64,000 nt of DNA. Source: Amblyornis subalaris (Eukaryota; Chordata; Aves; Passeriformes; Ptilonorhynchidae). The notes beneath the pieces were generated by a model, which did no database searches, was not told the origin of the DNA, and was given only the letters and a program-made list of their open reading frames with translations. The stretch's first letter is position 1. Each line of letters opens with the position of its first letter. This document shows, piece after piece, positions 10,672-22,992 of this stretch. Made by a program: the position numbers and the translations under genes. Where the stretch lies: positions 1,490,586-1,554,585 of the forward strand of contig JACAXG010000014.1 of assembly GCA_018881555.1 (NCBI GenBank). The letters are read 5' to 3'.

Positions 10672-12423
10672 TATTCTGACTGCTTTTACCTCCCGTTCTG
10701 CCTCCAGCCTGCAGGCAGGTGACTAAAGCAGGTCACAAAGAAGTCACCTCGTACCTGTGGTGGGTCTCTGAGGTGAGCTCAGTGCAGGGAGGTTTAATCA
10801 CTTGCCCTCTGAGAATCCGTGTTTCCTGATGGAAAAGGAGCTGAGCAGTTTGGATTGCTTCCCATCCAGATGCTCAGAGGGAGGTTCCTGGGAGCANCCA
10901 GGACCCGGAGTGACTACGTGTGAGTAGTTTTAGGATCGCAGAGTANGGACTCCAGGAGCTCTGCTGGAAAGGCTGCTGGTGCTGGAAGGCAGAAGGAAGC
11001 AGCTGAGAGGCCAAATGAGGACAGTTTCCTGTCCAGGAAGTCAGCCAAAGGCTAATGGGAAGCAGAGGAAGGGTTTTCCCTGGAAAGGGCTCAGACCTCC
11101 ATATGCCCACAGCAGCTCGAGGGTCACTTGCCTTTGACCGAGATTTGTTGCTATTGTTGTCTAAGCTGTGTTGGCCTTGTTTTTCTTTTTGTTTGCTAAA
11201 AATCCCCTTTTAGGACTCAAAAGACTGGCCACTTATTTAATGGGCAGCAGCATATGGGATGATTTCTTTTCCTTTCACTCCCAGACAGCTGGAAAAGCCA
11301 GCGTGGATGGTACTCGTGTGTGAGCTGTGGAGCAAATCTGTCCAGGAGGTGCTGTGGAACCACTGGCTCTGGGAAACAAATAGATTTTAGCCCAGAGTAA
11401 GCATTTCACTGTCAGTCATTAAGTGCTTTTTGTGCTAAGCACAAAAGTCTAAGTTGTGTGTTCACGTTCTGTAGTTCAGACTGTCAGTTAGTGATGGTTG
11501 TTAAATGAGCTTCCCTGCTAAATTCATGTACCGTGTTGAGGGAATTATNTTTCTCCCTATTTCCAGAAATAGGTTTTGGAATGCATTTGAAGGCAGTATC
11601 TTCAAAGACACACATTCTTTTAAGCTGTTTAAAATTTTCCAAACTATCCGCTCCTTAAAACTGCCAACCACCCTGATTGTCCTTTTATAACTCTATAATT
11701 TGCATTATCCTGGCTTTTTAATGGAATCATGCCTTAAACACGGAGTATTCCTGCTGAAAGAGGGTTTTGTTTGCCCACATGTCCAAGCACACACACGCCC
11801 TGAATGTAAACATGGAGTTTTGGGGTTTTTTTTCCCTGGGACACCTTGTGCTGGGTAAGCAGCTGACTATTGTTTTAATGGCCTCTCTTAATCTGGGCAT
11901 GAGCAATCCAAAGGGAATGATCCGGAGCTGTGCAAATCCAGTTAGTGTGAGCTGTAATCTCTTTACTGGGTTTAAGGAGTCGGAGTGGCACCGAGACACC
12001 CTGCAGACACTGAGCAGCAGAGATACAGTAATCACCTGGTCCTGCTTCCTGCAGCCTGAGCCACCAGATCCCAGCAAGGATGGAGGGAAAACCCAGCCCA
12101 AAGGCAGCAAGCTGCTCCTCAGGGCAGGCAAACCAGGGGCAGGTCATGAACAACCCTCCTGAAAGGTGATGCTGTGCTAAAGCGAAATTTAAATTCATCT
12201 TAAAATATTAAACTCTTATTGCACCTCGTATTTTGGTGGAGAATGGTTTTTCTGGAGTGGAGCTTACCTGCCATGGAGGTTATAAACCATCTCTGGCCTG
12301 GATTAGGAAGGGAAGGAGCATCTTTGTTTGAAGAAAACATTACTAATGCTAGTCTAATCTTGGACCTTTCTGTTATTTGGAGTTATAAAATAATGTGACA
12401 AATGAAATGATCTAAATTGTTGA

Positions 12424-12697
12424 TCAGTGATAGGATATGAGGGAATAGTTTTAAATTAAGAGAGGGGAGATTTAGGTTGGATACTGGGAGAAATGGTTCC
12501 CTGTGAATGTGGTGAGGCCCTGGCACAGGGTGCCCNGAGAAGCTGTGGCTGCCCCATCCCTGGAAGTGTCCNAGGCCAGGNTGGATGGGGCTTGGAGCAG
12601 CCTGGGATAGTGGNAGGTGTCCCTGCCCATGGCAGGGCTGGGACTGGATGGGCTTTAAGATCCCTCCCAACCCAAACCATTCCATGATTCCANGATT
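12424..12697 (+). mobile_element. CR1 LINE 3' end, about 270 bp
   Basis: Sense reading from cagtgataggatatgaggg through gggagatttaggttggatac, gaggccctggcacagggtg, gagaagctgtggctgcccc and tggaagtgtcc to cattccatgattccangatt. This is a 5' truncated copy with its 3' terminal repeat intact. Confidence 0.93.
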
Positions 12698-14329
12698 TAT
12701 TTCCAGGCTCTGGTTTCATCCTTGGCACCTCCTGGTTCTGCACTGGGCAGGATGTTTCTGATCAGTAGGAGTAAAACCCTACACATAATCTGTATGTACA
12801 TTTTTCCACACCTGTTCATTAGAATAATTTTCCGTTGAAGTGTGAAGGTTCTTGGATCTTCCTATGGAGAAGACTGTCCAACCCAAATTTTCCATTTTGA
12901 GAATTTCTTAATCTGATTCCCTTAAGAGATTTCCAAATGCAGTGGCTGCACTTGGTCTTTGTGTCCTTCTCTATTGACAGCNTCTGATCCGCCCTTGGAA
13001 TAAAACACCTTCAGTCCTGCAGCAGAATCCACCAGCCCATGGAGCAGAGTGATCCTTGTGACAATAATTCAGCATCATATTGGGTTTATTCCCTTTTTTC
13101 ATAGATTATGGCAACCTGCTGCATTGCAGTTTTTCTGGAGGAAAAGTCTGGGAGTCATTTCCACTCTGGCCACCGATTTTTACATTATTTGCAGANTAAA
13201 AACCAACATCTTTAAATATCCGTGAAGGATGAGGCTGGGAAATGCTTTGTGTGACTTTCCAGGGTATGGGGAGACCCAGAGGGAGCATCTTGGATGTGCT
13301 GGGAATTCTCCTGGATCCTGCCTCGCCCCTCATCTGCTCCCAACAGCTGAAGTTCTTGTAATACAAGGCCCATTTAATGGTGAATTATGTTGGGAATGAT
13401 TTTTCCTGGACTGAAATGGAACCAGCAGGATCAGTCCATTCTCTCCAAATGGATTAAGGAATTGATCAGGAAGGTCTGACTTGGCTGCTCAGATGANACT
13501 CTTTTGAGGCTGCTTAATGGGATCCTGCTGTGTCAGAGAGGGAAAAGGGGTTTGCCATTGATTCTTGTCAGGTGGGCACTGCTCTGTGCTTTGGAAAATA
13601 TTAGGGAAGGCCAGACAATGGATTTATGGGAGAGTGTTTAGCAGAGGGATAGGGAATGCAGGGGCAGGAGGAGCGAGGAGGCTTCATGTGCCTGGCTCTG
13701 CCATCTCCTTTTTTCCTTTTTNTTTCCTCCTTTTCTCTGCCTTGTGAAAGTAAAAACCTTTATTTCTTGACCACATTAGACAGTGTTTAAAAGGCCTGGG
13801 TGAAGCTTTGGATAACGTTGCAGCAGGAGTTTCTGCTGGGAGTTAATTTACAGGTCCCCTGTGAGTCAGGAGCATGAAGATGGGAAGAGGAGGAAGGGCT
13901 TTATATGGAGTGGGAGTCACTAAATCTGATTTAAAAGGTCACAATGTGTTTTGGATTGAGGAGGACAAAAGATTAAAATCCATCAATTAATTTTCTTAAA
14001 AAACCAAAACAAGCNGTAGGCCCCAGAGCTCATTGGAAACTCTTTCCATGAGGTTTAAAGCTTATTTTAATCTGCTAAGTTTTTCTTCTTTTTTAAGCAT
14101 TCAGGCTACAATAACTCAGTGAATTGATATTAGATAATTAGATCTAGATGTTAAAGGCTTGAAATTTTATGTACTATATATTTTATATATAATTTTTGAA
14201 AATTATACTGTGCACTGTAATATATTTGGAATCATGGAAATGCCTTATTTTTAGGTTGNGCTTCTCACCTGGCTTATGGGAGAGAAGTTTTTCTTCTGAC
14301 AAAGTTTCCTAGGTTTTCATAAATTTATT

Positions 14330-14465
14330 TGCTCCAAGCCCTGTCCAGCCTGGCCTTGGACACTTCCAGGAATCCAGGGGCAGCCACAGCTTCTCTGGGC
14401 ANCCTGTGCCAGGGCCTNCCCACCCTCCCAGGGAGGAATTCCTTCCCAATATCCCATCCAACCCT
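14330..14465 (-). mobile_element. CR1 LINE fragment lacking its 3' end
   Basis: It starts abruptly at tgctccaagccctgtccag, includes an extra aatcc after cacttccagg, and continues through cagccacagcttctctgggc to gaattccttcccaatatccc. A CR1 of another subfamily in the opposite direction follows immediately. Confidence 0.9.
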
Positions 14466-14471
14466 GGGATG

Positions 14472-14542
14472 GCCCTGCCTGAGCAGGAGGTTGGACCAGA
14501 TGAGCCACTGTGGTCCCTTCCAGCCTTCCCCATCCTGTGATG
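14472..14542 (+). mobile_element. CR1 LINE 3' tip of another subfamily
   Basis: Sense words gcaggaggttggaccagatg and gtggtcccttccagcc, with a terminal catcctgtgatgtgg, match the tail of a different CR1 subfamily. It abuts the − strand fragment at 14330-14465. Confidence 0.75.
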
Positions 14543-14989
14543 TGGATGGAGCAGAAAGCTGGGAAGAGCAGCAGTGATTCCTCAATGGGAAATAAAGCCC
14601 CGGCTCAGGGATTGCATTGGAGCCCCCTTTAGAGCATTGCTGATAAGGGATGTTAATCACAGCTTATACAATATTTTGAAAGTATATTCCCCCTCAGTGC
14701 TTTTCAGAGCTCTGTCCAAATGTCTTTTAAGCAATTCTGAACATTTCACTTGCCTCAGCTAAATGATCTCCCAGTGAGTCAGTACTTCTCTTTTGGTCCA
14801 AAACACCTTCCCCTTTGGAGAACATGTAGTGAAATCCTTTTTTCAGTCAGCCTGGGCATAGCCATTTTGGGCACATAGGATCCGATTTCAGCGTGGCAGT
14901 TTCCACACATGATCCCAGTGATATTCCTTCCTGTCTGCCAGGAGGAATCAGGGGCTCAGCCTTCCATGGAGCCTCGCGCTGCCTTTCCC

Positions 14990-15240
14990 CTGCTCTGCCT
15001 TTAATCTCGCGCTGTGTTTATGTAATGCAATAGAAATGTTGCTAACATGATTATACTTTTCTATCTTATTAGCTCCAATACTGAGCACAATAAAATGGAA
15101 AACTGTTTAAATGTTATGTTTAAGTGCTTGAGATAAGAGTTCTTGTAAATGAAATGTGATTACATTTCTGTAATAGATCTTCTCTGTCTGCTCGGACTTT
15201 GTTGAGCAATGTAATTCTTTTGGGATTGCTCTTTCTAAGT
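14990..15240. promoter_or_regulatory. Candidate conserved noncoding element
   Basis: This repeat-free block contains Oct/C-EBP-like words such as tatgtaatgcaat and gtgattacatttctgtaat. It ends directly before a 20-T run. Texture resembles conserved enhancers; conservation was not tested. Confidence 0.3.
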
Positions 15241-15248
15241 TTGATTTC

Positions 15249-15268
15249 TTTTTTTTTTTTTTTTTTTT
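15249..15268. repeat. Poly-T tract (20 T)
   Basis: This is the longest homopolymer in the window. No retroposed gene copy adjoins it on either side, so it is probably a simple mononucleotide repeat. Confidence 0.9.
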
Positions 15269-15689
15269 GTAGAAATAGCCATGTAAAATGTTACACACCA
15301 GCAGACAATGAGCAGAAACCTATTGAAAAGGCAGGGTTTCCTGCNTGAGGCAGAAAAACCATCGCTCCATAGTTCTTCTTTGTGATAACCAATTTGAATT
15401 AAACATAATTCCCCAACATCACCTTGAATTTCCATCTGTGTAACCCTGATGTTCTTAAGCGTTCTGCATTTACCTAATGCTCTGGGCTATTTTCCCTTAG
15501 CATGTATGGCAAACTGTGACTATCTCCAAAGTGGAGATGATATGAATAACAATTGTTTGCTGATCTTACCCTGTATCTCCCTGGATAACCTGCAGTCTGC
15601 ANAGGCTGAGGAAGTGGCAGATAGCTTTTGTCATCCCTTATCCGGGCTGTACACTTGTAAGGAAGAGCAGGGATAATCGCCTAAATCTA

Positions 15690-16170
15690 ATTAGGGGTTA
15701 AAAGAGGCCATGACTGTGATGTGGCAGTGAGACACCTTACTGTAGCAATCCTGTTTGCATTAGAAAAATAAGGTTGTCATATTGATTATTCAAATGAGCT
15801 CCTATTGGCCGTGGCTCAATGGCTGCATCGCAGCTGAAGCACTTGAAGGTCCCAGCTTTGGAGCATACATTATGTGGTGTCTTGTTTGCTCATTTAAGGG
15901 GTTTAAAACTAAGACTGAGGGAGTTTTATCGTGAGAATTAAGGGTTTAAGTGACCACTGGAAAACGAAGTTGAGCTTTGCTGGGCGATGGTGGCGATTGC
16001 TGAAAGCCATTAAGTGAAGGCCAATAAATTTGCTTCGCATCTTTTATGGAAAAATCAGTATTGGAGCTAACAGATCTTGTTTGTGCATTAATTGATGTTT
16101 AGTTCAAAGTCATACAGAGCTAAAAAGAGTAAAGTAATTGCATTCAGATCAATTCCACATCCAAGAGAGA
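15690..16170. promoter_or_regulatory. Candidate conserved noncoding element with inverted CCAAT and homeodomain words
   Basis: This transposon-free block includes an inverted CCAAT word in cctattggcc (ATTGG at 15804-15808) and ATTAATTGAT (16087-16096), together with several ATTA/TAAT cores and a few CpGs. It lies within a 3.4-kb stretch lacking CR1. Enhancer function is inferred. Confidence 0.42.
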
Positions 16171-17972
16171 GCGAATTCCCTGGGCTCTGACTTTGGGGGC
16201 TGTATTTTAATTTTTTAAAAAAATCTCTACCTGCTGCTGGGCTATTATAGTTTCTCANCTATTTCTCAGCACTTGGCTTTTTGTCATTGCACAGTCAGGT
16301 CTGTGACATCCTGCAAGTGCAGGAGGTGCTCCAGAGGCTGCTGATTCCAGCCTTCCTTGTTACTGTCGTCACGATGGGTGANGTAAGTGCCAGACAGAAT
16401 GGGCAAAAGGAAGGTATTTTAAAAGACCAATTTATTGATTTTTTTTAAAACTATCTTTGGCAGTTTTGTAGTACACCAAGAAATAGGTGCTAGGCCGTGT
16501 TGTATGTACAGTCTGGATATTTTACTTGCACTTTTCCATTGGTTTGTGCAGCTTCTGTCATTGCAGCTTTACAAGGAAAAGCCCACCTTAAATCCCAAGT
16601 ATGAAGCAGAGTTTGCAAATTTTACTGCATGGTTGGAATGATTTGCCCCATTTTATGTGCAGTTTGAACATTGTTCACTGGAGGTGTTGGCTGTGCTCTA
16701 TTTCTGCTGCTGGGCAAAAAAATACACATACAGACGACTAAACTAATTTGGCTTCTGTTGCACATAGGTGCAAGGTTTTCAACTTTATTTTTAAATTTCT
16801 TTAGTTGATTNTTCCAGTTTCTGCCATTATTTGGTGTAACAGTTACTCGCCCAAATGCTGATCTTGTTGACTGAAAGCCACGATGACCTGAGGAAGGGCA
16901 TTTTATATAGATACAAAATTTATTATTTATTTACATNGCTAGAACATCCTGACCTGTTTGAAAGGTCTGAAAATTATTATGCACAAACATTTCCCATAAC
17001 TTTGCAACATCTTGCTTGAACAGAAAGTTAGGCAGTGCCTTATCCTGTCCTGCCTTGGTGTGAAAGGCCNCTCAGTCCCGAGCTGTGTGTGGAAGCCCTG
17101 GCTGTGTTTGCTTGCTTGGAGCTGGTCCAGTTTCTGGGAACACCATTTGTGGCACTTGTTTGCAAGACATANTAATTTTCTATATTGAAATTGCAACTTT
17201 CAGCCAAAACTGAAAATGTGGGAAAAGCCAATATATGAGACTTTTTTTTCAGCAGTATCAGGGTGCTGCTTCTGTAGATCAGTGCCTCACTTTGCACAGC
17301 NATTCTGGATCATGAATTTATTGATTCCTTTTCTCTTAATCCCTTTCAGGCTCAGGTATTCCAATGTTCCCCACCATGCTCTCCTAATAGCAGTTAGCAA
17401 ACTTTAGGGGAGTGCTGGAGGGGACGAGTGACACANAAATTTGTCTGCAGTTTGTTGGTCGAGTTTGTAACTTGAGGTGTTTGGTGAATATTCCCTGGGG
17501 TTTTTTGCACTTTAGGAATTCTTNCCACCTGAAGTGCTTGCTCTGTCATCAGCTGGGATCATCCACATCCCGAGGTCTTTTGTATGGTCTGTGAATCCCC
17601 TGGAAATTGCTGCTGTGGAAGGATCTGGCCATTTATTTGTTGTTTTTTTGTAGAATGTTTCCCTTCACTCCAAGATGTGCAGGTAGAACAGGAAGTGCTN
17701 GTTTGAACCAACAAGCTCCAAATTGCTTCAGATCCAACTTCCCTTGGAGCCTGCCATGTTTGTGGTACTTCATTTNTTCAGGAATTTCTTGGCTTTCTAA
17801 TAATAAAAACAACCTTTGAGGGAAACCTTGGCTCTAGAACGAGACATGTTTTNTATTTTTGTCTTATTTTCATCTGATTTTGGTCCAATTGGTGGTAAAT
17901 CAATAACGTGCAACACCAATTATTTTAATTTCACTGCAGAAATGCCAGAACACAGAATGCTTTGGGGAGATC

Positions 17973-18060
17973 CTAGTGGAAGGTGTCCNTGCCCGTGGTG
18001 GGGGAGTAGGAATGAGGTGGTTTTTAAGGTCCCTTCCAACCCAAACCATTCTGGGATTCC
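17973..18060 (+). mobile_element. CR1 LINE 3' end, about 90 bp
   Basis: Sense reading: ctagtggaaggtgtcc, then a diverged centre, ttaaggtcccttccaaccc and aaaccattctgggattcc. Confidence 0.88.
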
Positions 18061-20470
18061 TGGTCTAGACGTNGGCTGGCAGCTTCTTGGGAGTTTGTTC
18101 CATCTGGGAAAGCCAGTCCCGCTCTCCGGTTTCAGCGGACACTCTCTCTGGGAAGGGCTGGGAATGGGAAATGCCAAGGAAAATAGATGATGTTCGTTTT
18201 TCGTGGCAGTAAAAGGTTAAAAGCAAATTACTGAAAGCAGGAGTGAGATGAATCAGACCAGTGTGGTGTGGTAAGAACTGCAGTTAATAATTGAAGAAAT
18301 GTGAGACCTTGAGGAGGTTTTGGTGCAACTCGAGGAGCATGAGGAGCTCAGACAGCTTGGCTTGATGGTTGTTGGGGGTTTTTTTAGGCTGTCAAGTTTT
18401 CTAACAAAAACATAAGTTGTGATTTAGTGGAACTTGTGGATCTTTCCTTGTTTTCTTCTCACCATGCTGTGTTGGACATCAAATTCCAGCCTGTGTCTGT
18501 GTTTAAACCTGGCAGAGCCACGGCCCAAAGGTGACCAGCCTTGGTTTGGAGTCCATCCTGTGAAAAGCAAGGTGGGAACTGCTGTACATGGCATCCCTTT
18601 AGTGATCCCTGTTCATCTCCTCTCCTTCACGAGCTCTATGAGCTGGTTTTAATTTGATTTGGATTTTTTCCCCCTCATATTTTCTAATTTCAAAGCACTT
18701 TCAGGTTGTTTTTATCACTGTCTCTTAGGCTTGGGTTTGGTCAGATGTGTTTGAGACTTGCAATCAATTTCTATTTTTATTTCATTTTGCTGAAGTATTA
18801 TTTCTTTTCCTTTATTTGTGGCCAAGGAACTAATTTCCCCTCCAGCTTGAACAGCTTTAGCTCTACCTTTTTAAATTTTATAAATTTGTCTTGCAACACA
18901 GCCCAGCGTGGAAGTTGTTAGGAGAAGATACAACTTCCTTCCCTACTGGATGTTAGACTGGACTTCTTGGAATGAGAAACCAGGAGACTTCCCAAGGTTT
19001 TCTTTAGGGCTACATCGAGTTGAGGTGCAAAAAAAAGGTTTAATTGTGAAGTAAAGCCTGAAACTCAAATCTCTTCTGACCAGAAAAGCTGAGGTAGCTG
19101 AGGAGATGAAAATTAAATATTCTTAGATCAAGTAGATCTGCTCTTTTCAGGAATAGGGAAATTTTTATCTGGTGTAGGGATGAAAACCTGGGCCTGTCTG
19201 ACATATTTGAGACATTCAGAGAATATTCTGAGCGTGCCCCTGTCCCCCTCAGGGAGATCAATCCAGGCTGGATGAAAGAGCAGAGGGAAATTAAACCNAA
19301 GTGACCAACTCAAGCTGCAGGGACACAAAGAGGAGCTCTGCAAAAGCATTTCCACGTTGCATTTTTATCCCTCCCAACAGGGATGCCTAAAAAAGTTCTT
19401 CAGAGTGCTAAAATTGGATCAAATGCAGTCCCAGGTGCTGGAATTTCAGCGAGTGGCACTTGTGGGGCTCAGCTGAACTTGGCCACAATTCCCGAAGGGC
19501 TGCACTTGTCTTCAGGAATGATGGAAAAGNGGAACCACCTTTTCTTAGGCTTTTCTTAAAATCTCTGCATCCAGGGATTGCTGGGTGATCCTGGTCTTTC
19601 ACCTGAGCTGGGGAAGTGAATTGGTTGTTGGTTTATTGTTATTTTTTCATCAGTTGTTCATTTTTCAGCAGTGCCAGTGTCGTCCTGCTGCTGGCTGGAG
19701 AGGAAGGGAGCACATCCCAAATTTTTCCTGGGTTTTTTGGGACTCTCTTAGTCTTCCTTAAAGTCCTGACCTGCTATTTGAAATGCATCTGTCACTTGCT
19801 ATTCTAGGTGCAACATCTTGTGCTCTTTCAGTGTCCTTTGAAATTGTGTGAACTTTTAATTAATTTTTATTTTATATTCCTTCCTTTTGGGAAGGAGGGG
19901 CAATAGGACAGCAAAACTAGCTGTATCCNAGTACTACATAGATAGAGGCATTTAGGGTTTGGGTTTGTTAAGGTGGTTTTTTAATTATAAAAACATCTNT
20001 GTGTTTCCAACCTTTGAAGAACTTGTGACGTGTAAAGAACAAAAATAAAGCTGTAACTTGTGCTGTTCAGATTTCCCATAAAAGAAACCCTGAATAGAAA
20101 GGAGCATTTGCATGAGGAGTGTGGGGAAGAACTTGTCTGACCTGTAGTGATGGGTTAGAAAAACAATCTAAACTCTTGGAAGTGACACAAATAGAATAAG
20201 AAGTGATGGGTGAGGTGGGGCCCTGAATTTGAGGAAAGTGATTTTTGCTGATGAATAAAATAAATGAAAAGTACGTTCAGCTGGGCATTGGTTCTGGGTA
20301 ACAGAGCCGAGGCTGGATAAGCTGAGCTCAGTTCAGATGTTAAATACAGATTTTAGCTTTGTTCTGTGAACTGAGATCTGTGGGGATTAAAGAAAGAAAG
20401 ACAAAAATTGAAAAGAAAATTAGCGATTCATTTCTAAAGTCAGTACAGAAGCTTTAAATTGCCACTGGAG

Positions 20471-20516
20471 AACCATTAAGGTTGGAANAGACCTCCAAGA
20501 TCATCAAGCCCAAGCT
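20471..20516 (-). mobile_element. Short CR1 3' tip of an older subfamily
   Basis: accattaaggttggaa, gacctccaagatcatcaagc and ccaagc match the reversed tail of the CR1 type that ends in ...AATGATT. It is the only CR1 piece I recognise between 18.06 and 25.5 kb. Confidence 0.7.
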
Positions 20517-20759
20517 TTAAATGTGAATATGCAATAATGGAATCAGTGCCTGTGCCATGGAACCAAGGTTGTGTCTTGCAATAGGAGTTTTGAGCAGTGA
20601 GCAGAACCACAAAGTGTTTTATTCACAGGTCTTAGTGGAAAGTTGGGTGCCAGCAAGNAAGTTTTAAATATTTATTAAACTTGCACAAGATTTTCTCCTC
20701 TTGGGAAGAATTCATGGTGCAGAGTCCAAAAAAAGAATTACAAATAATTCATTCAGAGA

Positions 20760-20995
20760 AAATGGAGGTTGCCTTGTTTCCTAGGCAGGGAGCCTGTAAT
20801 TGGTAACTTTATTTTTATTGAATATTTAATGAGGAACTAGTAAATGTTTCCCTAAGCACAATTTTCATGAGCATTTACTATTTTTTGAGCAGTTTATAAT
20901 GCATTTAGACAAAGATGGAGCTGTTCAAACATGAAGTCGCTTCAGTGCGGTGTGAAGTATTTACCAAAGATTATTTCAGAACTTGTTTAATGTGC
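20760..20995. promoter_or_regulatory. Candidate conserved noncoding element
   Basis: Unique-looking sequence contains ctgtaattggtaac, tatttaatgagg, gcatttactatt and gtttataatgcattt. It is AT-rich yet non-repetitive and lies in a repeat-poor stretch. Confidence 0.3.
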
Positions 20996-21006
20996 ATAGA
21001 TAGTTT

Positions 21007-21018
21007 AAAAAAAAAAAA
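21007..21018. repeat. Poly-A tract (12 A)
   Basis: A simple mononucleotide run between tagttt and ccaaccccaaac. Confidence 0.8.
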
Positions 21019-21199
21019 CCAACCCCAAACTAAACAGGCTTGAGGTTTCCTTGTGGGATTTTTTTTATCACCAGACTGAGGGCCTGAAGGAATAGAGGAA
21101 GTGAATGGACACCAATGTATCCAAATATCTCATTTTGCCTAAAAGCAAGTGCCGGCAGATAAATGCCCATAAAGGGATTTCTTTCTTAAGCCCCATGGA

Positions 21200-21215
21200 T
21201 TTTTTTTTTTTTTTT
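21200..21215. repeat. Poly-T tract (16 T)
   Basis: A simple mononucleotide run following ccccatgga. Confidence 0.85.
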
Positions 21216-21289
21216 GCAACTTTTTGTGTGAGTTCGAAATGAAAACCATTCATCCAGTGCCCCAAAGAAGGGCCTTATTGAATGGAATA

Positions 21290-22340
21290 ACAGTGTAATG
21301 TACCATTGAAGGCAGGATTGAAAGTGATTATCTTGTTAACTCTTGACAGTTACCGCCAGCTTGAAATAGAACTGGCAGGCTTGATTTGCAAATGAATTAA
21401 AGCTTTTTCATTTGGTGCCAGGATCATCTTTTTATATTCTGATATGACAGATGCTATGTTCCATGCTTTTGTTTCTCCTCACTCTTCCACTTGCAAANAA
21501 AAAACAAAAGATTATGATAGTAATTTTATTTGCATCTTTTCTCTAGGAGTTTATTCTTTGTCTCGAAGTTTTTAATCTTATATTTTTTTCAACAATTTGT
21601 TTAAGAATCAGTATTGTTCCCGCAGAATAAAATTTCATTAGGTTAAGTACAGTAGTAATTGGGTGAATGAGGGGGATTTAGAAGCTTTCAGAAAATGGAA
21701 AATTGATTGTACTCAAATTGTTTTAGTGCTTAGAACATTTAAATTTCCTCACTGACTTAGGCTTGCGTTTAATATCCCTCANCACCGCGCGCGGAGGAGA
21801 AGCTCACGTTTTAAATATTTCTCCTCACGCTATGCAAATGGCAATCCATGTGTAATTAGTTTCAGCCNTAATGCTGCTCGGCGGTGTTTATATTCCACAG
21901 CCATCCCGACACAGATGGNAAGGTGTTGGGTATGATAATTATTGTGCTCCCGTTCTATGTTCCTCATTAACCTGTAACACTCTGTACTAGTCCNGAGAGT
22001 TTTTCCCATAGTTGTGCTTCCCAACATGAAAACTTGCTGGGCTTTGGTGAATATTCAGCCCAGCCTTGTGGGCATTTCCACGGCCGGGCTTTTCGCTGCT
22101 TTTGTCGTCTGGGTTGGACTTTGGGGCTAATTAGCAGCACTTCCGCCCGCCGCTGATGTCCGTTATGGAAATGTTTGCCTACACTTTCACCTACAGGATG
22201 TGTTTTAATTGAATATCTACTAAATAATATTACAGAGAAGGCAAACCAGGCCAAAAGTTGTCTAATTTATTTAGGGCTAACAGAGACGGCGACATTCCGG
22301 AGCCTGGCGTTTAATTGCCTGTGTTTGTTGGGAATGCAGA
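21290..22340. promoter_or_regulatory. Candidate conserved noncoding block with a perfect octamer site
   Basis: This kilobase has no recognisable repeat. A perfect POU octamer ATGCAAAT lies at 21832-21839, next to a CpG cluster (caccgcgcgcggagg near 21782-21796) and gtgtaattagtttc (near 21850). A second CpG-containing patch is at 22080-22165. CpGs embedded in AT-rich, non-repetitive sequence are a common signature of developmental enhancers. Conservation and activity are untested. Confidence 0.42.
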
Positions 22341-22982
22341 TGGGGATGAACGAGGCTTCACTCCTCGTGAAGGGAACGGGAGGAGGAATCCCACCCNCCC
22401 AGCCAAAAGCAGGGAAAACCCCACCAAATCCCACTCCTTGTGTGGAAAACTCCAAGGACTTGCATGTTACGATGTCCTTGGCATTGCCAGGTTGAGCTGA
22501 GGAGTGGCTTTGAGGCAGCCAGGACGGAGAAATCAGCTTTGGTCATTTATGGGATTTCCATACCTGACCTGAAGCCTCCATGAAACAAAACCGGGAAATT
22601 TTGGGTAGTTTTTTTGTCTCTTGTTTACCTGAGAAACACGTGCAAAGAAAAAGCCATATTTTTGTAGGGTCTCTTTGAAAATACTGAGTTTATCAACACC
22701 GTATTTTGCTTTTTTCCTCCTCTGTTTAGTTTCAGTATTTATTTCAACTGCATAAAACCTTGGATTTTACTCTGTGAGCCAGGGTTATTATATATTTCCC
22801 CCTCTTGAATATTTGATAAGGTCCCTTGGGTACTGATTTTCCTCCTCTCTAGGATAACATATTATGGAAATTGTTTCACCTTGTGTCCTGTTTAAAGTCC
22901 CTGGTTTTAGCATGATTCAATTTAGTTTGCATTATATTCCACTGAGTTCTTTGGCAGTTCCAAGCTATTCCACTGTATTTGT

Positions 22983-22992
22983 GGGGGGGGGG
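22983..22992. repeat. Poly-G tract (10 G)
   Basis: An uninterrupted run of G within gtggggg...gtgac. Confidence 0.75.

Noticed and set aside
11727..12198. Open frames of about 107-134 codons on both strands
   Set aside because: They overlap on opposite strands without recognisable domains; chance opens in intron sequence.
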